DNA of 64,000 nt from assembly GCA_049522755.1 (NCBI GenBank), contig JBEKNN010000009.1:1-64000 (forward strand), read 5' to 3'. Both the position numbers and the translations under genes were made by a program. The notes below the pieces were generated by a model that was given only the letters and a program-made list of their open reading frames with translations, did no database searches and had not been told where the DNA came from. This document shows, piece after piece, positions 38,487-46,817 of this stretch; the first letter of the stretch is position 1; the number at the start of each line of letters is the position of its first letter. The stretch comes from PALSA-243 sp049522755 (GTDB lineage Bacteria > Acidobacteriota > Terriglobia > Bryobacterales > Bryobacteraceae).

Positions 38487-40916
38487 TCAGTGCGCGACGA
38501 CTTCTTCAGGTATCACATCCACAGGTATTACGTCCACTACCGGCGCAACACCTGGAACCGGCAGAGCGACAATTTCCCGTTCGAGCGCGATGCGTAAGAC
38601 TTCGTCCATGGAGTCGACGAAGTGCAGCTTCATGGTTTTCTTGATGGCGTCGGGGATATCGACCAGGTCCCTCTCGTTCTCCCGCGGCATGATCGCTTCC
38701 ATAATGCCATGACGATGGGCCGCCATCAACTTCTCTTTGAGCCCGCCGATGGGCAATACCCTTCCGCGGAGCGTAATCTCGCCGGTCATGGCTACGTCCG
38801 CGCGCACCGGAATGCCGGTCAGCGCGCTGCAAATCGTGGTCGCCATGGTGATGCCGGCCGATGGCCCATCCTTGGGGATGGCGCCTTCGGGAATGTGCAG
38901 GTGTACGTCGAGGTTGCGGTAGAAATCGCGCGGCAGACCCAGCGAGAGCGCGCGCGAGCGGATGTAGCTGAATGCCGCCTGCGCCGATTCCTGCATCACT
39001 TCGCCCAGCTTGCCGGTAATGGTGAGCTTGCCTTTGCCCTCCATCAGGGAGCATTCGGTGGTGAGAATCTGGCCGCCGACTTCGGTCCACGCCAGCCCTA
39101 CGGCCGAGCCCACTTCGTTCTTCTTCTCGACGCCCAGGTCGCGGAACTTCCACGGGCCCAGCAGGTCGGTCAGCTTGAGGCCGTCGATCACGGCCTTGCT
39201 GAGGATTTTCTTATCCTTGCCGGTTGACGAATTGACTACCTGCCGGGCGATTTTGCGGCACACGTTGCCGATTTCGCGCTCCAGGTTGCGCACGCCGGCT
39301 TCGCGCGTGTAGTACTGAATCAGGCCGTTGACGCCTTCATCGGTGAATTCGATTTTGTCCTTGGAAAGTCCGGTCTGCTCCACTTGTTTGCGGACCAGGA
39401 ACTTCTTGGCGATTTCCATCTTTTCGAGCTCGGTGTAGCCCGAAAGGCGGATGACTTCCATGCGGTCCTGCAGCGCCGGTGGAATGGTGTGCAGCACGTT
39501 GGCGGTGGCGATGAAAAAGACTTGGCTGAGGTCGTATTCGACGTCCAGATAGTGATCGACGTACATGAAATTCTGCTCGGGGTCGAGCACTTCGAGCAGC
39601 GCGGCGGAAGGATCGCCGCGGAAATCGGTCGACATCTTGTCGACTTCATCCAGCATGAAGACCGGGTTCCTGGTTCCCGCCTTCTTCATCATCTGTATGA
39701 TCTGGCCGGGCAGCGCGCCAATGTACGTGCGGCGATGGCCACGCACTTCGGCCTCATCGCGGACGCCGCCGAGCGACATGCGCACGAACTTGCGTCCGGT
39801 GGCCTTGGCGATGGACATGCCAAGCGAGGTTTTGCCCACGCCGGGAGGACCGACGAAGCAGAGAATGGAGCCTTTGGGATTCTTCACCAGCCGGCGGACG
39901 GCCAGAAACTCGAGAATGCGCTCTTTGATCTTCTCTAGTCCGTAATGGTCGGCTTCGAGTACGGTCTCGGCGAAGCGCAGGTCGCGAATCTCTTTGGATT
40001 TCTTCTTCCACGGCACCGCCAGCAGCCAGTCGAGGTAGTTGCGCGATACGGTGGATTCGGCCGACATGGGCGGCATGTTTTCCAGGCGCTTCAACTCCGC
40101 CATGGCCTTCTCTAAAGCGTCCGGAGTCATCCCCGCGGTTTCGATGCGCTTTTTCAGCTCGTCGATTTCGCTCTTTTCGCCGCGGCCGAGCTCCTTTTGG
40201 ATGGCCTTGATTTTCTCGTTGAGGTAGTACTCTTTTTGCGCCTTTTCCATCTGGCGCTTCACGCGGCCCTGGATGGTGCGGTCGACATTGAGCTTTTCAA
40301 TCTCGATATCGAGCATTTCGGCGACGCGGGTGAGCCGGTCGATGGGGTCGAAGATTTCGAGCAGCTCCTGCTTCTCTTCGATGGTGAGCTGAAGGTTCGC
40401 GCCCACGGTGTCGGAGAGCTTGCCGGGATCGTCCACGCGGATGGCGGCGATCATGGTCTCGTAGTTGAGATTCTGGCTCAGCTTGACGTACTGTTCAAAC
40501 AGGCCGGTGACGCGGCTGATGAGCGCATCGAGCTGGGGGCCGGTTTCAATCTTGTAATTCGCAGTGCGGACAATGGCGCGGAAGAAACCTTCGTCGTCGG
40601 AAACCGAGACCACCTTGGCGCGCTCTACGCCCTCCACCAATACTTTGATATTGCCATCCGGCAGCCGCAGGCTCTGGACGATGTTTACAATGGTGCCGAC
40701 CGAGTAGATTTCGTTGGGCTCGGGCTCATCCACCGTAGCGTCGTGCTGCGCGGCGAGGAAGATTTTCTTGTCCCCGGACATGGCCTCTTCGAGGGCGCGC
40801 ACGCTGGATTCGCGTCCCACCACGAAGGGCGTCATCATATACGGAAAGATGACCACCTCGCGAATGGGCATCATCGGCAGGCGTTTGGTGTCGGATTTTT
40901 CCTTTGAAGTAAGCAT
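38487..40916 (-). CDS. lon: ATP-dependent protease Lon
   Basis: Cytoplasmic AAA+ serine protease degrading damaged and regulatory proteins. About 809 residues from ATG 40916, chosen because GGGGAG stands six bases upstream. N-terminal substrate-binding domain starting LPMMPIREVVIFPYMMTPFV, AAA+ Walker A FVGPPGVGKTSLGMSIAK, Walker B VFMLDEVDKM, and the protease domain with catalytic Ser in PKDGPSAGITMATT and Lys in GGLKEKLMAAHRHG. The family's typical length. It follows clpX in the same direction after 172 bases that hold a copy of the clpX tail. Confidence 0.97.
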   Translation of the reverse strand: MLTSKEKSDTKRLPMMPIREVVIFPYMMTPFVVGRESSVRALEEAMSGDKKIFLAAQHDATVDEPEPNEIYSVGTIVNIVQSLRLPDGNIKVLVEGVERAKVVSVSDDEGFFRAIVRTANYKIETGPQLDALISRVTGLFEQYVKLSQNLNYETMIAAIRVDDPGKLSDTVGANLQLTIEEKQELLEIFDPIDRLTRVAEMLDIEIEKLNVDRTIQGRVKRQMEKAQKEYYLNEKIKAIQKELGRGEKSEIDELKKRIETAGMTPDALEKAMAELKRLENMPPMSAESTVSRNYLDWLLAVPWKKKSKEIRDLRFAETVLEADHYGLEKIKERILEFLAVRRLVKNPKGSILCFVGPPGVGKTSLGMSIAKATGRKFVRMSLGGVRDEAEVRGHRRTYIGALPGQIIQMMKKAGTRNPVFMLDEVDKMSTDFRGDPSAALLEVLDPEQNFMYVDHYLDVEYDLSQVFFIATANVLHTIPPALQDRMEVIRLSGYTELEKMEIAKKFLVRKQVEQTGLSKDKIEFTDEGVNGLIQYYTREAGVRNLEREIGNVCRKIARQVVNSSTGKDKKILSKAVIDGLKLTDLLGPWKFRDLGVEKKNEVGSAVGLAWTEVGGQILTTECSLMEGKGKLTITGKLGEVMQESAQAAFSYIRSRALSLGLPRDFYRNLDVHLHIPEGAIPKDGPSAGITMATTICSALTGIPVRADVAMTGEITLRGRVLPIGGLKEKLMAAHRHGIMEAIMPRENERDLVDIPDAIKKTMKLHFVDSMDEVLRIALEREIVALPVPGVAPVVDVIPVDVIPEEVVAH

Positions 40917-40991
40917 TGTTCTCCCCGGGGGAACCACGTCCCCGGACTTTGCGGCTTGCTCTGGGCAGGAACCGGATCGCGAAGCCGCGCG

Positions 40992-41105
40992 TTAACCGGC
41001 CTTTTCTAGTGTAACGAGCCTTGGTTTTATTTAAACATGGCGTCATCAGTGGTTGCGAATTCGCTCCCTGACGGTCGCGGCTCTGTATTTAACCGGCCTT
41101 TTCTA
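40992..41105. repeat. 17-base direct repeat: clpX 3' end duplicated downstream
   Basis: TTAACCGGCCTTTTCTA occurs at 41089-41105, where it encodes the last codons and stop of clpX on the minus strand, and again, identical, at 40992-41008 in the gap before lon. It looks like a short duplication of the clpX 3' end rather than a regulatory motif. Confidence 0.7.
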
Positions 41106-42357
41106 ATAGCGTGAGACTGATCTTCTGGGATAGTACCATCTCTCGCGTAACCTGGAACTCGCGAACCTTCTTGTAGGAAGGTAAATAATACATCAAATCG
41201 AGCATCAGGTCTTCCAGGATCATGCGCAGGCCGCGGGCGCCTACTTTGCGCTCCATGGCCAGATCGGCGATGGCTTCCAGGGCATCGTCGTTGAACCGCA
41301 GACGGACGTTTTCAAATTCGAAGAGCTTCTGATACTGCTTAATGATAGCGTTCTTTGGCTTACTCAGAATTTGAATCAGCGCGGAGCGGTCGAGATCTTC
41401 GAGAACCGCCGAAACCGGCATGCGGCCGATAAATTCGGGTATGAAGCCGAACTTGATCAGATCGAGCGGCTGCACTTGCGAGAGCAAATCGATATCGCGG
41501 CGGCCGCTCATGGAGCCTCGCGCAACGCCCTTTTCCTCTTCCTGCACAAACCCGATCGACTTCTTGCCGGTGCGCCGCGCAATCACCTTTTCAAGGCCCA
41601 CAAACGCGCCGCCGCAGATGAACAGGATATTGGTGGTATCGACCGGCGTGAATTCCTGGTGCGGATGCTTGCGCCCGCCCTGCGGAGGAACGTTGGCCAC
41701 CGTACCTTCGAGAATCTTCAACAGCGCCTGCTGCACGCCTTCGCCGGAAACGTCGCGGGTGATGGAGGGGTTCTCATCCTTGCGGCAAATCTTGTCGATC
41801 TCGTCGATGTAGATGATGCCTTGCTGGCACTTCTGCACGTCGCCATCGGCCGCCTGCAGCAGCTTGAGGATGATGTTCTCTACGTCTTCGCCGACGTAGC
41901 CGGCTTCGGTCAGAGTAGTGGCGTCGACGATGGCGAAGGGGACATCGAGGATCTTGGCGAGCGTCTGCGCCATCAAGGTTTTGCCGGTGCCGGTGGGGCC
42001 GATCAGCAGAATATTGGATTTCTGCAGCTCGACTTCGGAATTGCGCATGCGGTTCATGTGAATCCGCTTGCAGTGGTTGTATACGGCGACGGCGAGCTTC
42101 TTCTTGGTGGCGTCCTGCCCGATCACGTACTGATCGAGGAACTCCTTGACCTCAAGCGGTTTGGGGATCTTGTTGGGAGATCCGGAGGGAGGCTCGACCT
42201 TGTCGTCTTCCAGGATGGAATTGCAGACGGCGATGCACTCATCGCAAATATACGCCCGAGGGTAATCGCTGGGCGAGGAGATGAGCTTGCCAACTACATC
42301 CTGGCTCTTATGGCAAAAAGAACAGCGCAAAGCATCGTCGGATCCGGCACGCTTCAA
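41089..42357 (-). CDS. clpX: ATP-dependent Clp protease ATP-binding subunit ClpX
   Basis: A 422-residue AAA+ unfoldase that feeds substrates to ClpP or works alone. The N-terminal zinc domain has CSFCHKSQDVVG and YICDECIAVC. Then Walker A LLIGPTGTGKTLMAQTLAK, Walker B IIYIDEIDKI, the pore loop GYVGEDVENI and the RKH-loop region. The IGF loop used to dock ClpP corresponds to KKSIGFVQEEEKG. Start is a TTG at 42357 with AGGAG eight bases upstream. It lies between tig and lon; clpP, which usually separates tig and clpX, is not here. Confidence 0.96.
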   Translation of the reverse strand: MKRAGSDDALRCSFCHKSQDVVGKLISSPSDYPRAYICDECIAVCNSILEDDKVEPPSGSPNKIPKPLEVKEFLDQYVIGQDATKKKLAVAVYNHCKRIHMNRMRNSEVELQKSNILLIGPTGTGKTLMAQTLAKILDVPFAIVDATTLTEAGYVGEDVENIILKLLQAADGDVQKCQQGIIYIDEIDKICRKDENPSITRDVSGEGVQQALLKILEGTVANVPPQGGRKHPHQEFTPVDTTNILFICGGAFVGLEKVIARRTGKKSIGFVQEEEKGVARGSMSGRRDIDLLSQVQPLDLIKFGFIPEFIGRMPVSAVLEDLDRSALIQILSKPKNAIIKQYQKLFEFENVRLRFNDDALEAIADLAMERKVGARGLRMILEDLMLDLMYYLPSYKKVREFQVTREMVLSQKISLTLLEKAG

Positions 42358-42559
42358 GCGGTTATCTCCTGTTCAGCCATTGGATTTCTACCCCTGGGGC
42401 AGGAATAGAAGCCCCCTATCGAGTACGTCTTCGTCTCTATTATCACCTGAAACGGCATTCTAAGCAATTCCCCGGACGTTAACGCCCGCCGGGTGGAGTA
42501 CTGTGTGGCGCAGTTCATACCTTATACGTGTATTCATAATTTATGCCGTTCCACGGCGA

Positions 42560-43822
42560 TTATGCCGTTTTCCGGGCGTGTTCGAACAAATAGGTAAGCG
42601 TTTTCTCGGTCTGGATGTGGCTGGCGATGCGGCCGAGCGTCCCGTCCTTTTCAAAGCGCATGTGGACGGCGGCTACTGGTTCCCGCTGTTGCCGCGCAAC
42701 GCGCTCCACCTCCTTATCGACTTCGTCGCGCGTAGCATGAATGGACTCGCGCTCGGAAATGCGGGACAGCAGCATGGACGCCTTGACTTCGCGAAGGGCC
42801 TTATCGCGCTGAGTCTCCTTCACCTTTGCCCAATCGAGCTTGATATGACTGGGGTCGACGCCTTCGGCCGCCATGGCGCGCAGGCTCTGCTCGACGCGGT
42901 TGCGGATCTGCTGGTCGACGAAGGCTTCCGGCACCGGAAACTCGTGACTATCCACCAGTTTTTCCACCAGCTCGTTCTTGGCCGCCTGCTGGGCCTCGAT
43001 CTGGCGCTGCGCGAAGATGCTCTTACGGACGGACTCGCGCAATTCGTCGACGGTGCGGAAATCGCCGAGATCTTGCGCAAATTCGTCGTTGAGCTCGGGC
43101 AGCTCCTTCTTGCGAATGCCTTTGAGGGTGGCGTGAAACTTGACGGTTCTGCCGGCGAGGCGCGCGGCGCCGTAATCCTCGGGATAAGGCACTTCGAACT
43201 CGCGCTCGTCGCCGGGGGTGACGCCGAGGAGGTTTTCGGTGAAGGCGGGGAGGGTATCGCCGCCGCCGATCTCGAGCACGACTTCGTCGGTTTTGACAGG
43301 ATCGCCTTCGACGCCCGAAAGGCTTTCGAGCGCGACCACGGCATGGTCGCCAATTTCCACGGGACGCGGATCGACGTTGGCGTAATCGGCCTTCTGCTCG
43401 CGGATCTCTTCGACTCTGCGGCTGACGTCTTCGTCGGAGATTTCCGGATCGTGGTACGGCACCTCGATGTCTTTGTAATCCTTCAACTCGATTTCCGGGA
43501 CCACTTCGAATTTAGCCTTAAAGCGCAGCGGCTCGCCTTCGTTGAGATGGACCTCGGTGATATCGGGCGTGCCCACGACGTTGAGGTTTTCGTCCTTGAA
43601 CTGCTTGTTCAAATATTTGGGGACGAGGGCTTCGAGGACTTTTTTGCGGATGTCGCCGGCGTAATACTTGCGGATCATGGAAGCGGGCGCTTTGCCGGGA
43701 CGGAAGCCCTGGAGCTTAGCCCTCTTCTGCACGTCGGCGGTGACGCGCGCGGTTTCGCTTTCCACTTCCTGAACGGGGACCGAAATTTCCAGCGCGTGCT
43801 GGCAACCTTCAACTAACGCCAA
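42560..43822 (-). CDS. tig: trigger factor (ribosome-associated chaperone)
   Basis: A 420-residue peptidyl-prolyl isomerase/chaperone that binds nascent chains at the ribosome exit. The N-terminal ribosome-binding domain includes the signature GFRPGKAP, the FKBP-type domain spans about 155-245 (VEIGDHAVVALESLSG), and the helical C-terminal domain follows. The start is the TTG at 43822 (LALVEGCQ...), the position where trigger factors begin, with AGAGG ten bases upstream. The frame is open much further, to an ATG at 44005 that overlaps the stop of the preceding gene and would add a signal-peptide-like segment; this longer form would be abnormal. Confidence 0.94.
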   Translation of the reverse strand: MALVEGCQHALEISVPVQEVESETARVTADVQKRAKLQGFRPGKAPASMIRKYYAGDIRKKVLEALVPKYLNKQFKDENLNVVGTPDITEVHLNEGEPLRFKAKFEVVPEIELKDYKDIEVPYHDPEISDEDVSRRVEEIREQKADYANVDPRPVEIGDHAVVALESLSGVEGDPVKTDEVVLEIGGGDTLPAFTENLLGVTPGDEREFEVPYPEDYGAARLAGRTVKFHATLKGIRKKELPELNDEFAQDLGDFRTVDELRESVRKSIFAQRQIEAQQAAKNELVEKLVDSHEFPVPEAFVDQQIRNRVEQSLRAMAAEGVDPSHIKLDWAKVKETQRDKALREVKASMLLSRISERESIHATRDEVDKEVERVARQQREPVAAVHMRFEKDGTLGRIASHIQTEKTLTYLFEHARKTA

Positions 43823-44001
43823 GTGAATTGAACCTCTGGAATGAAGAAGTTGGTGAACGCCTATCTTAACACGCAGCACCCCGTCCAAGGCAGCCTTTGG
43901 GCGGAGTGCGCCGAATTCGTGGATGGCCGGGGGGCTGTGAGAGCCGATTAACGCGGACAAGCACAGCGCCGATAAGCATAACGTTGGAGCGAAAATCCGG
44001 C

Positions 44002-44703
44002 TCATTGGGGGACTCCGGATTCCTTCGCCGGGAGCGGCGCGCGGGGAGCGGAAACGCACGATTGGGCGGGGGCTTGGCTGGTTGGAATGTTGGCTTCGGA
44101 CGAGCGGGGAGCGGCGGGCATCGGCGGAACCGAGCTCAGTTTTGCGCTGCCAAGTGGTTCGGAATCAGCGGCTTGCGCGGGAGAATGCAGTGATTCCATA
44201 GCGACAGGCGAGTGTTCGAAAATGGGACTAGGGTCGTTTGGTATTTTGACTGTGCGCCGCATAATGAAGGTGCGCAGGGACCGTTGATATATTCGATGAA
44301 GGCGGGTCTCATAACGGTGCACGAGGGATAAGGAGCGCGAGGCGGCAAAGACATGGAAGGCGGCGACTATGCGGTGGAGCGCATCGCAGTCGGGTTGGCT
44401 GGCGGTTTGGGTATCGAACATGCGGGTTTCGATGGACCAGGCGCGGCGCTGGCGCCAGCGGGCGGCGGACATTTCCTCGATCATGCCGAACTCGACATCG
44501 CCGGCGGGCCGGAAGCGGTCGACGTGCTGCTGGAGGAGCATCGGGAAACCCGGGCGCGATTCGTCGTCCACAACGCTATTTTTGGCGCACAAGCCGTGAC
44601 GGATGGCGTTTTGCGAAGAGTGGAGCTTTCCCGCGGGTGTGGTCGGCCCTTTGGAGAGGGCGCCGTTGGCTCGGGACGATCGAATTCTTCTCGGTGAGGA
44701 CAT
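44002..44703 (-). CDS. unknown protein, Solibacter-type repeated family
   Basis: A 233-residue cytoplasmic protein. The N-terminal half is distinctive: SRANGALSKGPTTPAGKLHS, SQNAIRHGLCAKNSVV, VEFGMIEEMSAARWRQRRAW and LVHRYETRLHRIYQRSLRTF. I recall closely similar sequences as a family of many copies within acidobacterial genomes, with no known function. The C-terminal third is low-complexity, Pro/Ser/Ala-rich. AAAGGG precedes the ATG by four bases. Its stop overlaps an ATG in frame with tig. The repeated nature and the Arg-rich, helical N-terminus would fit a nucleic-acid-related or mobile-element-associated role, which is only a guess. Confidence 0.75.
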   Translation of the reverse strand: MSSPRRIRSSRANGALSKGPTTPAGKLHSSQNAIRHGLCAKNSVVDDESRPGFPMLLQQHVDRFRPAGDVEFGMIEEMSAARWRQRRAWSIETRMFDTQTASQPDCDALHRIVAAFHVFAASRSLSLVHRYETRLHRIYQRSLRTFIMRRTVKIPNDPSPIFEHSPVAMESLHSPAQAADSEPLGSAKLSSVPPMPAAPRSSEANIPTSQAPAQSCVSAPRAPLPAKESGVPQ

Positions 44704-44973
44704 ATACCCTTTGTCAATACCAAGTTAGTACGGCGGGAGCGAGTAATCGGGGTAAGTTGAGAGTAAGTGGTTGGATACATAGGCCGAAAAAATTTGTGAT
44801 TTCGAGTGACTCAGCTTTACGCGAAATCGAGAAATGCGGGCGGAGGCTGGTCCCGAACTCCGGCGCGGTTATCTAACTGTCGACGGGAGGGCGGTTACCG
44901 GGGGATGGGCGTGCGCGAAGTCACAGCCAGAGCCGTGGATAGCGCCCCGGCGCTTGCGGTACCGTAGATAGAT

Positions 44974-45810
44974 ATGAAGAACGGATCTCTTCGTATCGCC
45001 ACAATCTGCTTGCTCTTCCCCGGCGCCTACGGGCAGAGCCAGCCAGCTCTGAGCGTTCAGGAAAAGGCCATTTCGACGCAAATCCGCCAACTCAGAGGGC
45101 TGACGGACGAGGTGTGGACGCAGACCGTCGGGAAGATTGCCAGGCAAATTCAGCAACTGCCGGCGGGCGCGGAGAAAGAGGGCCTGATCGGCGAGTTTGG
45201 GAATCTGGTTACCGAGGGCGACGCCGGCCACGACACTCTTCAGGTGGTGGCGTCTACCATGGCGCAGGTGCTGAGAGATTCCCCGAACAGCTCTGTATCC
45301 TCCACGTTGGCGCAGTTGGTGCGTTACGAGCATCTGGAAGTATCGTCGGACAACCCGCATTACCTGGCCGCCATGGCGAAGCTGGAGGACGAGGACTTGC
45401 GCCGTCAAAACCCCGAATTCGCGCTCCGCGATCTGAAGGGCGTGGAATGGAACTTCAAGGCGTTGCGCGGCAAAGTGGTGCTGGTGAACTTCTGGGCTAC
45501 GTGGTGTCCGCCTTGCCGACGGGAGATGCCCGACATGCAAGCCCTCCACGAACGGTTCGGCCCGCGCGGCCTGGTGATTCTGGCCATCTCAGATGAGGAT
45601 GCCGGAAAAGTGGAGCCGTTCCTTGCGGCGCAGAAGTATACCTATTCCATTCTTCTCGATCCGGGACGGAAAGTGAACCAGTTGTTCGGCGTTAGCGGAA
45701 TCCCCAAGAGCTTTCTGTATGGCCGCGACGGCAAGCTGGTGACCCAGGCGATCGACCGGCGCACAGCGGCGCAGTTCCTCGCGATGCTGAAACAGGCGGG
45801 CTTGGAATAA
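44974..45810 (+). CDS. TlpA-like thioredoxin-fold protein, exported
   Basis: A 278-residue periplasmic thiol-disulfide protein. Signal peptide SLRIATICLLFPGAYGQS, then a helical domain of about 120 residues with no recognised family (IRQLRGLTDEVWTQTVGKIA), then a redoxin/TlpA domain starting LRDLKGVEWNFKALRGKVVL, with active site Cys178-Pro-Pro-Cys181 in WATWCPPCRREMP and the cis-proline region GVSGIPKSFLYGRDG. It probably reduces disulfides in the cell envelope, for example for cytochrome maturation. No operon partner; two palindromes lie downstream. Confidence 0.9.
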   Translation: MKNGSLRIATICLLFPGAYGQSQPALSVQEKAISTQIRQLRGLTDEVWTQTVGKIARQIQQLPAGAEKEGLIGEFGNLVTEGDAGHDTLQVVASTMAQVLRDSPNSSVSSTLAQLVRYEHLEVSSDNPHYLAAMAKLEDEDLRRQNPEFALRDLKGVEWNFKALRGKVVLVNFWATWCPPCRREMPDMQALHERFGPRGLVILAISDEDAGKVEPFLAAQKYTYSILLDPGRKVNQLFGVSGIPKSFLYGRDGKLVTQAIDRRTAAQFLAMLKQAGLE

Positions 45811-45925
45811 CGAGCCTGCGTCGGATCACAGAACGGCGAAACTGCGAGCGGCCGGAATTGCTGGCGTCTAGCGATGCGCCGGAGGTATTCACGTGTCTGC
45901 ACGGTTGCGGATACGGTGCCGAAGC

Positions 45926-46060
45926 GCGTTCACACGAGTGTGAACGCTGCACGCATGAGTGCGTGCGCCACGATTCACGATGCAACGATACATGATGGAT
46001 GATGCACGATGCAACAATTCATGATGCACAATGCACGATGGCGCGATGCGCGATGCACGT
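45926..46060. repeat. two perfect palindromes and a degenerate GATGCAC tandem repeat
   Basis: A perfect 10-bp-stem palindrome (GCGTTCACAC with its complement, GA centre) lies at 45926-45947, and a 7-bp stem GCACGCA/TGCGTGC at 45949-45966. From about 45971 to 46060 a degenerate tandem repeat follows, built on GATGCACGAT (CGATGCA, GATGCACGATGCA, GATGCACAATGCACGAT, GCGATGCGCGATGCACG). It occupies the whole gap between the TlpA-like gene and the LytTR regulator. The palindromes may terminate the first gene; the repeats could be binding sites for the regulator next door. Confidence 0.6.
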
Positions 46061-46077
46061 TGTAGAGTGTCTTATGA

Positions 46078-46809
46078 ATGGCGTTGCGCGCAGTGATTGT
46101 CGACGATGAGGAACTGGCGCGCGCGTATCTGCGCGAGATGCTGCAATCGCACCCCGAGATCGAACTGGTAGCGGAGTGCGCCAATGGTTTCGAAGCCGTA
46201 AAGGCGGTCAACGACTTGTCGCCCGACCTGTTGTTCCTGGACGTGCAAATGCCCAAGCTCGATGGTTTCGAGGTGCTGGAGCTGATCGATGCCGATCCTG
46301 CCGTGATCTTTGTCACCGCCTACGATCAGTACGCCATGCGCGCATTCGACGCCCAGGCGATCGATTATCTGTTGAAACCCTTCAGCGCCGAGCGCTTCGG
46401 CCGCGCGCTGGAACGCGCCAAGGGCCGCAGCGGAAAGAAGCCGAGGCCCGCGCCGCGCCAGGTGGACCGGATCGTAGTGCGCGACGGCGCGAAGATCCAC
46501 GTGATTCCGCTCGACAAGCTGGATTACGCCGAAGCGCAGGACGACTACGTGGCGCTGCACAGCGAAGGCAAGAGCTACCTGAAACAGCAGCCCATCGGCG
46601 CGCTGGAAGCGATGCTGGATGGCGCGCGGTTCGTGCGGATACACCGGTCGGTGATCGTCAACCTGGAGCGCGTGACGCGCGTCGAACCCTACGCTAAAGA
46701 TAGCCGCGTGGCGATTCTGGCGGATGGAACGCGCCTGCCGGTGAGCCGCTCGGGCTATGCGCGGCTGCTGGAAGCGATGGGCGATGCGCAGGGCGGAGGG
46801 TCGGGTTGA
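46078..46809 (+). CDS. LytTR-family response regulator
   Basis: A 243-residue two-component regulator. The receiver domain has acidic pair VIVDDEELA and phosphorylation site Asp55 in LLFLDVQMPK, with the switch Lys in YLLKPFSAERF. The C-terminal LytTR DNA-binding domain spans about 135-235 (LDKLDYAEAQDDYVALHSEG; FVRIHRSVIVNLERV; LPVSRSGYARLLEAM). Its likely partner is the LytS-type kinase at 50825-51832, now on the opposite strand beyond the 1271-aa gene. Repeats directly upstream of the start may be its own control sites. Confidence 0.92.
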   Translation: MALRAVIVDDEELARAYLREMLQSHPEIELVAECANGFEAVKAVNDLSPDLLFLDVQMPKLDGFEVLELIDADPAVIFVTAYDQYAMRAFDAQAIDYLLKPFSAERFGRALERAKGRSGKKPRPAPRQVDRIVVRDGAKIHVIPLDKLDYAEAQDDYVALHSEGKSYLKQQPIGALEAMLDGARFVRIHRSVIVNLERVTRVEPYAKDSRVAILADGTRLPVSRSGYARLLEAMGDAQGGGSG

Positions 46810-46817
46810 GACCGCGC

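Noticed and set aside
38344..38712. Plus-strand ORF across the hairpin cluster upstream of engB
   Set aside because: The translation is a repeat read of the palindromes (APRRQTG..., APRRQAG...) and runs antisense into lon.
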